Assembly: GCA_016840125.1 (NCBI GenBank) | Contig: JAEOSY010000481.1 | Span: forward strand, 1-31,151 | Source of the DNA: Candidatus Helarchaeota archaeon | Lineage (GTDB): Archaea; Asgardarchaeota; Lokiarchaeia; Helarchaeales; HEL-GB-A | Reading direction: 5' to 3' | DNA: 31,151 nt | Part shown: in pieces, positions 8,244-16,003 of the stretch | How positions within the stretch are numbered: position 1 is the stretch's first letter | How the letters are laid out: each line of letters begins with the position of its first letter | Program-made: the position numbers and the translations under genes | Notes under the pieces: generated by a model | What the model was told of the DNA's origin: nothing | Seen by the model: the letters and a program-made list of their open reading frames with translations, nothing else | The model's database searches: none

Positions 8244-11122
8244 CTAAAGAGTCACATTTTCGAACATTCCACTAGAAAAGACGGTTTGATTAGAACTTAG
8301 GATTGTTTGGTATGGATTTAGAAAAATATCAACCTTCCGAGAAGCATTTTTCACGTAAGAGCGGTTCGCATGGACATAAATGATAAATTGACCTGTTTCA
8401 TTGAATTGAGTTCCAGCCCCTGTGTAAAGAGAGAACGAATATGTACCATTCAAATTGTCAACATAACTAAAATCTACATTATTTTGTAGGTAGATAGCTG
8501 TTAAATTCAAACTAACGGTTAATGTGGCACCTGTATAGTTTTGCATGGGATCTCCGGGCTTGTAATAAAATAATCTCATAGTAACATTTTCAGATAAAAC
8601 TACTGGAATGGTTCCAACAATATCCTCGAGAATACTCTCTGCAGCATCAACGGTAAGGAGGAAATTGACAGATATTTGTTCATAATTCACTTTACTAGCA
8701 GTAATGATGATATTATAGGATTTACTTACTCCTGAAGTATTCAATTCAATCGAATACAACCCATTTCCAATTTCATTGAGTGTGTATGCTAAACTTTCTT
8801 GCCCTACAATACCTATATTAGCTCCAGGAATTGGTAGTGAGTCAATTGAGTTAGTATAATTGACAAAAAGAGTCACATTTTCAAACATCCCTGTTAAGAA
8901 AATAGTTTGGTTTGAGGTTAATACAGTCTGATACGCCTCCAAAAAAAGATCCACTTTTCGGGATGCGTTCTTCACATATAAACGGCTGGCATGGATATAA
9001 ATGGAATGTTGTCCAGTTGTATTGAAATAGGTACCATCACCCGAAAAGAAAATGAGTGTATAAGTCCCATTGAGGTTGTCTGAATAAATATAATCCACAT
9101 TTTCTACTAAAAATAATGAAGTCAAATTGAGGCTGGCACTTACTCCAGCCCCAGAATAGTTTTGTGCTGCATTTCCAGGCGCATAATAAAATAGAGTTAG
9201 GCTAATGTTTTCTGATAAGATTTTCGGTGTTACCGGTGTGATACTTTCTAAAATACTCTCAAATTCATCTACGATTAAGATGATGCTGATTGATTTTTGT
9301 TCGTAATTCAGTTTGCTGGCAGTTATTATGATGTTATAAGTAGAAATAGTAGATGAAGAGTTAAATTCAATTGAATAGATGCCTAATCCTTTCGCTACAA
9401 TGTTGTAGTTCAGCCCTCCATGTCCTGAGAGATTGATATTCGCCCCTAAAATGGGTGAAAAATCAGTTTTCGTGTAATTTACGTAGAGTGTTGCATTTTC
9501 ATAAATTTGCCGTGAGAAGAGTGTTTGATTAGAAGTTAAACTTGAAGTGTATGCCTCAAGGTATAAATCTACTTTTAGAGATGCATTTTTTACATTAAGA
9601 CGAGTGGCATGAACATAAATAGAATTTTGTCCAGTTTCATTGAACTCGGTTCCATCCCCCGTGTAAAATATTAGGTTATATGTACCATTTAGATTGTTAA
9701 AGTAAATATAATCTACATTTTCTATCAGATAGTCCGAAGTAGAGTTAAGACTTACACTCAATATTGCACCCGTGTAGTTTTGTAAAATGTTTCCTGGTTC
9801 GTGATAAAATAATGATAGACTAATGTTTTCAGAAAGGGATTTTGGAGTTACTGCTTCAAGGTTTTCCAAAACGCTATCATAGTTATCAACAATTAAAATG
9901 AAATTGACAGATTTTTGCTCGTAACTTGCCTTACTCGCAGTAACTATAATATTGTATGTAGAAGCAGTTGAGGAGGAATTTAATTCAATTGAATAGATAC
10001 CAGTACCTTCTTCTGTAATGCTATAAATTAATCCTCCATACCCTGAGAGATTGATTTTTGCCCCTAGAATCGGTGAAAAATCAGTTTTCGTGTAATTTAC
10101 GTAGAGTGTAACATTTTCATAGATTTGTCGTGTAAATAATGTTTGATTTGAGTTGAAACTTGTTGCATATGCGTTAAGGTAAATATCCACGCTTGTCGAT
10201 GCATTCTTCACATATGATCGACTCGCCTGGATAAAAATAGTATGTTGTCCCGTTTCATTAAAGCTGGTTCCATCCCCTGTATAGAGAATAAGTGAGTAAG
10301 TCCCATTAGGATTACTAGTAATGCGATAATCGGTACTTTCGCTTAAAAAGTTTGAATCTATATTTAAACTAGCATTTATTAGAGCTCCAGTATAATTTTG
10401 TGTAGGAGTTCCGGGTTTATAATAAAAGAGCAACATTGAAACATTATCGGATAAAGTCGATGGAGCGATTCCGATGATGTTTTCAAGAATACTCTCTGCG
10501 GCGTCAACTGAAAGAAGAAAATTGACAGATTTTTGTAAATAATTCGTTCTGCTTGCCGTGATTATAATATCGTAAATGTTCGTTATTGATGATGAATTTA
10601 GTTCTATTGAATATAATCCACCGCCTAACTCATTAACAGTATAGGGCAAGCTTCCGTGACCAGAAATATTAATTGTTGCGCCTACAATGGGAAATGAGTC
10701 AGAAGCGACGGTATAATTAACAAATAAAGTTGTATTTTCAAAGAATCTAGTACTAAATATTGATTGATTTGTGACTACATTTGTAGGTATGGGGTCAATA
10801 TAGAATGTAACTTCTTTTGTGGCATTCTCAATAGACGGCTTGTATGCATGAATATATAGTTTCTTCTCACCTGTTTGATTGAGTGTTTTTGATACCCCTG
10901 AAAACATGTTAATTTCGTAGGTCCCGTTTAATAAATCAGTATAAGTATAATCTACATTTTCTATTAAGTACCCAGAAGTAGGTGATGTACTGACATTGAT
11001 GATTGCACTGCTATAATTGTAATTAGAGTTCCCAGGCAGGTGGTAAAACAGCTGTAGTGTGAAGTTACTACCAAAAATCTCAGGAGAGGGGGAATAAATA
11101 GTCTCAAGAAGGCTTTCTGCAA
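5870..11122 (-). repeat. Tandem two-domain Ig-like protein repeats, period about 0.6 kb
   Basis: About eight copies of a ~195-200-residue unit plus one half unit. Each unit has one beta domain with LSEN(V/I)xLxLFYY.PG....NYT and NGTYS(L/F).LYTG.GT.FN.TGQ, then a second with ENVTL(F/Y)VNYT and GIYSIELNSS. Successive ENVTL sites on the DNA lie about 610-620 bases apart. Units differ enough that they are not a recent tandem expansion. N-x-S/T sequons are dense. Confidence 0.85.
8244..8246 (-). other. In-frame TAG interrupting the giant repeat gene
   Basis: Reverse complement reads GTG ACT CTT TAG GTT AAT TAC. In the other repeats this codon is always Phe or Tyr (ENVTL F/Y VNYT), and TAG is one base from TAC/TAT. 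The frame downstream stays open for about 1,160 codons. TAG is used as an ordinary stop by several other genes here, so it is probably a nonsense mutation, programmed readthrough or a base-call error. Confidence 0.85.
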
Positions 11123-13385
11123 TAATATTTAGTGTTAAACTAGTAGTGGTATTTGTAAAATTCTCTTTATAAGATTGAATAGCAAGGTAATATTTTCCAG
11201 GTCCACTTAGATCAGTTGTATCCAAGTTGGTAGAATATAATCCCTCAGAGATCTCATTTAGTGTGACTGATCCAGACCAATTGAGTGTTACTATACTACC
11301 AGAGATGACAGTATTTCCATCCGTATCATTTAATAAAACTTTCACGGGAAAGATATCAAAGTAGTTCAAATCGGCAATTAAATCACTTTGAGCGTCAACT
11401 GGATTGATAATTTTCAGTTCTGAATCATGAACTACACTAAAATTCTTAGAGGAATAACCAGCACCGAAATAATATGAGCCAGGGCTAACAACTTTATCGT
11501 ATCCGGTAAGATAATCATGAGAATTATTCCAGTAGACTTGAGCTTGAAAGACTCCACCAGTTGTATTCATCCCAGCTAAAAGAAATTGACCAAACGTAAC
11601 CTCACCAGTCAAGACGTTAATTGAATCATTTTCCTGAGTCAATAACACTGTACCATTTGGTAACAGAATTTTTACATAGGCGGCGGATGATTGAACTCCT
11701 GGAGGGATTCCAGTACCGTTATTAATTGTTGCCCTGATTCTGAGAAGATCTCCATCATAAGGTCCTGAACTGTTGAAGCTTGTAGCTGGCACCCAATTAC
11801 TCCCTTCCTTCTTTAAAACGTCTATAGTAGAAATATAATTGGGACCTTCTGCTTCGAAATACCACCACCCTGGAAGCTCTGCGAAAGTACCTCCAGTAGA
11901 GTTCTTTGATGGAAGGAATATGTAGCCATCCCCCTTATTCCCCCCAATCAAGCCTAAATCATATCCAGATGTTTTATTGTAGAGAATCTTTAATGCAGGA
12001 TTTCTTACTAAGGTGATATTCCAATCAGTTGGGATGCTGAAATTGAAGTAGAGATTTATGAATGTGGAGAAATCCCAATAATTATACAAGTAAAATTGGT
12101 ATTTTATTTTATTATTTGGAATATCAGTCATAAAAGTGACTCCTAAATCGTTTTCATTTGGAGTTGTTGTGGTGCTAGCATACTTAAACACATGGAAATT
12201 AACATCAACATCAAAGGAAAGATCAATATAGCTATTAGAAGAGGAACTGTTGAATATCAAGCTATATGGATCAGTACTGATAAAATTTGGATAATTATTA
12301 CCCCATTCTATTGCACCATAACCAAAAGTTCCGTTAAAAATCCTGTTATTCACTTCGAGTTGAATATCTGTCGCATTAGGTTTTGCAGCCGCTTCTATTG
12401 CTAATTGAAAACTATTGATTTGAATTCTTTGATAATTAGCTAACCATTCTGGAACGGCCGCCGACAATGAAAACGAGTTAGAAAAGATATTTTCGATACT
12501 CAATGAAAAGTTAAAATTCGAATAACCATTAAGGGATGGGGTTGGAAAAACATTTGATGAATTACTCCAAGCATTTAAATGCAGCCAGCCAGTATTTATC
12601 AAACCCGCGCCCAGTAAATCATAATTAGTTTTGTGATAGACTTCAATGTCATTTATTTTTGTAGAGAAAGCGAAATAAGATTGCGATTGATTATAGAAAT
12701 GCACGGGATTATAGATTATTTTAATCCAAGCATTAGTTATTACACCTCGAGGGATATCGATTCCTGTCTGTCTTATACCAACATACTCATTCGGATTATA
12801 TTGATAAATTCCATTTGGTCTATAGCCATAGTATGTTAAATTGACGTAATCGTTTGTTGCGTCGTACTCCACAGTCATATCGTTGTAATGACCAGCAGAA
12901 TTATCTTCGTTGTAATATGGATCCCAATTTGTTATGGTATCATTATGAAAATAGGATGTTGTATCAGTTTGATCAATCGAGGGTGCCCCATCATCAACAC
13001 CACTTGAAAAATCATAATTACCGTTTCCCCATGTTCGATTATCGAGTAAATTATAAACTGTAATAGAAGTATTTCTACCATACCACTGATCGTATTGAGG
13101 GGGAGAGGGCAATTCCATTGCAATTTCAGCTTTAGTGGCAGAATTGGCGGGATTTCCAGTTAATAATAAGTGGTTAGAATTGTTATTCGAATCTGAAAAA
13201 AGGGTTGCATTAATATGTGGTAATTTATTAAAACTAAAGTCGCTAGAATTTAATGCACATGGTGAAGAATTATTTAAATTAACAGTATCAACAGTTTCTT
13301 GATATGAAACCATCATTAATAACCCAATCATCGAAAAAATCAGTAATCCACACAAAAACAGCTTATATTTAGATGTAAATTTCAT
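8244..13385 (-). CDS. N-terminal part of giant secreted Ig-like repeat protein (truncated by in-frame TAG)
   Basis: A 1,713-residue frame starting at ATG 13385 behind an AAGGGG ribosome-binding-like leader. A hydrophobic segment at residues ~8-27 (LFLCGLLIFSMIGLLMMV) is a signal peptide or anchor. About 700 residues of unrepeated, Asn/Tyr/Ser-rich beta-type sequence follow, then four full two-domain Ig-like units and most of a fifth. The frame stops inside the second domain of the fifth unit, at ENVTL. The truncated product has no membrane anchor, unlike the full reading, which continues to a membrane span and cytosolic tail at 4761-5560. Expected role is a cell-surface adhesin or receptor; the ligand is unknown. 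It lies 135 bp downstream of the PKD-domain gene on the same strand. Confidence 0.85.
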   Translation of the reverse strand: MKFTSKYKLFLCGLLIFSMIGLLMMVSYQETVDTVNLNNSSPCALNSSDFSFNKLPHINATLFSDSNNNSNHLLLTGNPANSATKAEIAMELPSPPQYDQWYGRNTSITVYNLLDNRTWGNGNYDFSSGVDDGAPSIDQTDTTSYFHNDTITNWDPYYNEDNSAGHYNDMTVEYDATNDYVNLTYYGYRPNGIYQYNPNEYVGIRQTGIDIPRGVITNAWIKIIYNPVHFYNQSQSYFAFSTKINDIEVYHKTNYDLLGAGLINTGWLHLNAWSNSSNVFPTPSLNGYSNFNFSLSIENIFSNSFSLSAAVPEWLANYQRIQINSFQLAIEAAAKPNATDIQLEVNNRIFNGTFGYGAIEWGNNYPNFISTDPYSLIFNSSSSNSYIDLSFDVDVNFHVFKYASTTTTPNENDLGVTFMTDIPNNKIKYQFYLYNYWDFSTFINLYFNFSIPTDWNITLVRNPALKILYNKTSGYDLGLIGGNKGDGYIFLPSKNSTGGTFAELPGWWYFEAEGPNYISTIDVLKKEGSNWVPATSFNSSGPYDGDLLRIRATINNGTGIPPGVQSSAAYVKILLPNGTVLLTQENDSINVLTGEVTFGQFLLAGMNTTGGVFQAQVYWNNSHDYLTGYDKVVSPGSYYFGAGYSSKNFSVVHDSELKIINPVDAQSDLIADLNYFDIFPVKVLLNDTDGNTVISGSIVTLNWSGSVTLNEISEGLYSTNLDTTDLSGPGKYYLAIQSYKENFTNTTTSLTLNIIAESLLETIYSPSPEIFGSNFTLQLFYHLPGNSNYNYSSAIINVSTSPTSGYLIENVDYTYTDLLNGTYEINMFSGVSKTLNQTGEKKLYIHAYKPSIENATKEVTFYIDPIPTNVVTNQSIFSTRFFENTTLFVNYTVASDSFPIVGATINISGHGSLPYTVNELGGGLYSIELNSSSITNIYDIIITASRTNYLQKSVNFLLSVDAAESILENIIGIAPSTLSDNVSMLLFYYKPGTPTQNYTGALINASLNIDSNFLSESTDYRITSNPNGTYSLILYTGDGTSFNETGQHTIFIQASRSYVKNASTSVDIYLNAYATSFNSNQTLFTRQIYENVTLYVNYTKTDFSPILGAKINLSGYGGLIYSITEEGTGIYSIELNSSSTASTYNIIVTASKASYEQKSVNFILIVDNYDSVLENLEAVTPKSLSENISLSLFYHEPGNILQNYTGAILSVSLNSTSDYLIENVDYIYFNNLNGTYNLIFYTGDGTEFNETGQNSIYVHATRLNVKNASLKVDLYLEAYTSSLTSNQTLFSRQIYENATLYVNYTKTDFSPILGANINLSGHGGLNYNIVAKGLGIYSIEFNSSSTISTYNIIITASKLNYEQKSISIILIVDEFESILESITPVTPKILSENISLTLFYYAPGNAAQNYSGAGVSASLNLTSLFLVENVDYIYSDNLNGTYTLIFFSGDGTYFNTTGQHSIYIHASRLYVKNASRKVDLFLEAYQTVLTSNQTIFLTGMFENVTLFVNYTNSIDSLPIPGANIGIVGQESLAYTLNEIGNGLYSIELNTSGVSKSYNIIITASKVNYEQISVNFLLTVDAAESILEDIVGTIPVVLSENVTMRLFYYKPGDPMQNYTGATLTVSLNLTAIYLQNNVDFSYVDNLNGTYSFSLYTGAGTQFNETGQFIIYVHANRSYVKNASRKVDIFLNPYQTILSSNQTVFSSGMFENVTL

Positions 13386-13520
13386 AGTGCTTGGCCCCTT
13401 AATTCCTATTATAAAAATATAAAATGAGAACAGACTAATAAGATTTGCTTTCAGGAAGTTGAACTCAAATCTGATAGGCTTGAAATAAAGAAAAAAAAGT
13501 ATAGAGAAGAGTTCGAGGAT

Positions 13521-14123
13521 CTACACTACGGTTATTTCGACCCAATCGGTGCCGCTTTCTGCCGGGCTGCCATTATCAGTAACGGTAAGTACAACCCTAT
13601 ATGTACCCATCATTGTAAAAGTATGTCGAGTAGCACTCTCATTTATAATTGGAGTTGCATCACCAAAATCCCATTCCCAACCGACAATTTCGCCATCCTC
13701 GTCCCAGGAAGCAGTTCCGTCAAAGTTCATCTCGACATTTACAGGCGCGGTAAAATATTGGCCCACATCTGATCCATCGATTTTGATAAGCGCGTTTGGT
13801 GGTGTATTTTCAAAAGTTGATTCGATATCATCGATAATTTCATCAATCAAACGTAAGATATCTGGAAGTGGTACTTTTACCCACGAAAATCTCTTACCAG
13901 AATCAAGTGGTCGCCCTATTCGCCACGTAAGTACGAAAACTGCGGCGTTCTTGGCATTCGGTGATCCGTTATTAACTAAGGCTTTCACATTTTCGACTCG
14001 AGTTTTTAACTTATTTTTTAAATAGGTTGATACCTCGGGTACTTTGAAGACAGAATCTTCTAATTCCTCAATCTGGGTTTTCAATGTGTCTAATTTTGTG
14101 ATAATTTCTTCTGTTGTAGCCAT
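13521..14123 (-). CDS. Small PKD-domain protein without a signal peptide
   Basis: A 200-residue protein. Residues 1-~110 are mostly helical (ATTEEIITKLDTLKTQIEEL, later LPDILRLIDEIIDDIE). Residues ~112-200 form a PKD (Ig-like) domain with the hallmark WEWDFGD and a final GTDWVEITVV strand. PKD domains are normally extracellular, but no hydrophobic N-terminal segment is present and the start is well set: ATG 14123 follows GAGAGGTT at a good distance. It ends in TAG, showing TAG is an ordinary stop here. The protein may be cytosolic, exported by another route, or carried by a partner. Function is unknown; confidence in the PKD call is high. Confidence 0.8.
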   Translation of the reverse strand: MATTEEIITKLDTLKTQIEELEDSVFKVPEVSTYLKNKLKTRVENVKALVNNGSPNAKNAAVFVLTWRIGRPLDSGKRFSWVKVPLPDILRLIDEIIDDIESTFENTPPNALIKIDGSDVGQYFTAPVNVEMNFDGTASWDEDGEIVGWEWDFGDATPIINESATRHTFTMMGTYRVVLTVTDNGSPAESGTDWVEITVV

Positions 14124-14157
14124 TTTCTAACCTCTCAAGGTTTCCCTCAGTTCTTTT

Positions 14158-14197
14158 AAGAATTATTATCATTTAAAATATATTTAAATGAATTCTT
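14158..14197. promoter_or_regulatory. Long AT-rich dyad between divergent genes
   Basis: Inner arms CATTTAAA (14170-14177) and TTTAAATG (14183-14190) flank ATATA. Outer arms AAGAATT (14158-14164) and AATTCTT (14191-14197) pair as well, with five unpaired bases on one side. It sits between the divergent PKD gene and zinc-ribbon gene and contains TATA-like sequence, so it may be a shared promoter/operator. Confidence 0.45.
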
Positions 14198-14294
14198 TTA
14201 GGTGAAGTAATTTAGATAAGGCTACATTTCCTTTTTATTTTTAAGCTGGAATAATGTATATTTATTAGTAATAATTTGTAAGTGGAGTGAATTT

Positions 14295-14873
14295 ATGCCA
14301 GATGAAAAATCACATCCGAAAAAAACACCTCCACCTGAGTGGTTGGAGGTCCCTAGAGTTACGCGAGGAGTTACTATCCCTACATCTTCAGGTTTACGTT
14401 CAGCTATTGATAAGGAAAAATTCGAGGTAGATGCAACTATTGATCATGAAGCTCCTACCCTTCAACCAGGTCCGGGAGTGGAATCAGGACCAGTACGTAT
14501 GTTGCATGCTATTGATGCACCGGATGTTGTTGGAATAGATGCGCCCGACGTTGTTGGACGTGTAGACCCCGAAATTACTATAAAGAAAGATAGTTCAGAC
14601 TCCATTTCAATAGGTATTCCTAATAGTCCTTTGATGCCCGCTCCCGAATGGTTAGAGATCCCCCAAGGAGCCACGGGACCAGTTATTACACCTGAAGCCC
14701 CCAAGGCAGCTACGGGACCAGTTATTACGCCCAGCCCACCTACTGATGTATCAGCCGAGCCGGAAGGTCCTCCGAAATGCCCCCATTGCGGTGCAATACT
14801 TACAAAAGCGCAACTAGAATTGAAAGCAACAGGTACAAAAGCTCTCTGCTCTGAATGTTTCAATATGGTTTAA
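14295..14873 (+). CDS. Proline-rich PEWLE-motif protein with C-terminal zinc ribbon (copy 1)
   Basis: A 192-residue protein of no family I recognise. The N-terminus has PPPEWLEVP followed by a conserved RVTRGVTIPTSSGLRS block. A low-complexity middle includes a second APEWLEIP and two copies of ATGPVITP. The last ~35 residues carry CPHCG and CSECF, a four-cysteine zinc-ribbon motif. There is no signal peptide or membrane span, so it is probably cytosolic. ATG 14295 follows GTGGAGTGAA, and a TATA-like box lies near 14254-14262. It is paralogous to the next gene: the leader, N-terminal block and zinc ribbon are conserved while the middle differs. The repeated PEWLE motif suggests a linear binding peptide, with the ribbon as a second contact point; this is inference. 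Confidence 0.75.
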   Translation: MPDEKSHPKKTPPPEWLEVPRVTRGVTIPTSSGLRSAIDKEKFEVDATIDHEAPTLQPGPGVESGPVRMLHAIDAPDVVGIDAPDVVGRVDPEITIKKDSSDSISIGIPNSPLMPAPEWLEIPQGATGPVITPEAPKAATGPVITPSPPTDVSAEPEGPPKCPHCGAILTKAQLELKATGTKALCSECFNMV

Positions 14874-14874
14874 C
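14763..14874 (+). repeat. 112-bp near-identical 3' repeat, copy 1 (zinc-ribbon coding)
   Basis: Identical to 15497-15608 except for one base (TGC versus TGT in a Cys codon). It runs from the residues before the first CxxC to one base past the stop. Confidence 0.95.
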
Positions 14875-14986
14875 TAATTGAGAACACTTTCTTATAATCC
14901 TCTTCATTTCATTTTTTTCTAATTTATCCATTTTTAACTGGAAAAATCTATAATAATTAGTGAGAATTTGTAAGTGGAGTGAAAAT

Positions 14987-15607
14987 ATGAAAGACAATAA
15001 AAAACGTTCTAAGATGATGCCTCCTCCGGAGTGGTTGGAGATTCCAAGAGTTACGCGAGGGGTTACCATCCCTACCTCTTCTGGTTTACGTTCAGGTCTG
15101 GAAGTGGAACTAGCAATAGGAGAGAGTGAAACTAAAAAGGAAACACTTCCGACTCGTGAAGAGTGTGATTATAAAGCTGAAGGATTAGATGCATCAAAAA
15201 TGACTGTAGCAATGGAAAAGCACAGGAAACCAGCTGTAAAAGAAACAAAAGACTCAAAAGAACTCCCCGAACCTACACCCCCAGAAGGGGATGCTTGGTC
15301 TGAGGATCGCATGCCATCAAAAGAATCACCTACTTCAACTCCTTCCTCGCCACCAGAATGGCTGGAACTCCCCAAACTGCCTCAGCCACCAGCTGGGCAA
15401 TCTGTCGCAGTCCCTGAGGTTGTAAAGGATACATCAGAAGAAGTTACAAGTCCAGCGAGTGCGCCCAGCCGTCCTTCCGATGTTCCTGCTGAAGCTGAAG
15501 GTCCTCCGAAATGCCCCCATTGTGGTGCAATACTTACAAAAGCGCAACTAGAATTGAAAGCAACAGGTACAAAAGCTCTCTGCTCTGAATGTTTCAATAT
15601 GGTTTAA
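14987..15607 (+). CDS. Proline-rich PEWLE-motif protein with C-terminal zinc ribbon (copy 2)
   Basis: A 206-residue paralogue of the preceding gene. The start at ATG 14987 is chosen over the in-frame GTG at 14960 because it sits 3-4 bases after the same GTGGAGTGAA leader used by copy 1, and the conserved N-terminal block then aligns. It has PPPEWLEIPRVTRGVTIP at the N-terminus, a charged Pro/Glu/Ser-rich middle, a second PPEWLELP, and the same C-terminal CPHCG...CSECF ribbon. A TATA-like CTATAATAAT lies at about 14948-14957, so it probably has its own promoter. The middle is unrelated in detail to copy 1, consistent with a disordered linker. Function is unknown. Confidence 0.75.
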   Translation: MKDNKKRSKMMPPPEWLEIPRVTRGVTIPTSSGLRSGLEVELAIGESETKKETLPTREECDYKAEGLDASKMTVAMEKHRKPAVKETKDSKELPEPTPPEGDAWSEDRMPSKESPTSTPSSPPEWLELPKLPQPPAGQSVAVPEVVKDTSEEVTSPASAPSRPSDVPAEAEGPPKCPHCGAILTKAQLELKATGTKALCSECFNMV

Positions 15608-15608
15608 C
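15497..15608 (+). repeat. 112-bp near-identical 3' repeat, copy 2 (zinc-ribbon coding)
   Basis: Partner of 14763-14874, with one mismatch over 112 bp, including at synonymous positions. It marks recent duplication or gene conversion of this end of the gene. Confidence 0.95.
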
Positions 15609-16003
15609 GTTGCCTTTTATTAAATAAAACAGACCATACCTTTAGATTAATCCCCAGTGTAATTTGAACACCTTTAATGGCATCGATAACATTACTGAGA
15701 ATTTTTGATAAAAATTTGTACCTCTAGTGCGCTTTTCCGCCTCACTAATAATTCTGGTACGCTTTTCCGCATTATCGTCCGAAATAAGAAAAAAATTTGC
15801 AAATATGCTTAGCAACATTGCTTTATTTTACAAATTCGCATGTGTTATAAAGCATCATCGTCTTAACTTCAATGATAGTAATTAGGGATATTAACCTAAA
15901 TACTTCACTTAACAAGGAATGTGGTGTATAATCATGAAACGAACTGAATATATGAATTCGTTTTATTTTTTCAATCTGACCTTAAAAGGAGAGGATTTTT
16001 AAG
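15608..16003. other. 396-bp intergenic region with a short direct repeat and promoter-like sequence
   Basis: No convincing gene. It holds two copies of CGCTTTTCCGC at 15730-15740 and 15760-15770 (18-bp match with two differences from 15723 and 15753), spaced exactly 30 bp. A palindrome ATTTGCAAAT lies near 15796-15810. A TATA-like GTGTATAAT lies near 15923-15931. An inverted repeat AAACGAA (15937-15943) / TTCGTTT (15957-15963) is followed by a T-rich run. A strong AAAGGAGAGG ribosome binding site precedes the next gene. Confidence 0.6.

Noticed and set aside
8244..8246. TAG as a pyrrolysine codon, given the MtaA-like methyltransferase in the window.
   Set aside because: The site is in an Ig-like repeat where Phe or Tyr is standard, TAG ends several other genes here as a normal stop, and no Pyl synthesis gene or methylamine methyltransferase is visible.
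13386..13523. The 45 codons after the TAG of the PKD gene stay open and run in frame into the ATG of the giant gene, suggesting another readthrough.
   Set aside because: The PKD domain ends naturally at the TAG, the 45 codons read as AT-rich Phe/Leu/Ile filler, and the giant gene has its own leader and signal peptide.
13549..14025. A 158-codon frame on the plus strand opposite the PKD gene.
   Set aside because: It is antisense to a recognisable PKD domain, has no ribosome binding site and reads as low-complexity Ser/Pro/Phe sequence.
15934..16002. A 22-residue upstream reading frame ending one base before the ATG at 16004, as a leader peptide.
   Set aside because: The TATA-like box near 15923-15931 would put the transcript start after its ATG, and it covers the ribosome binding site of the main gene by chance.
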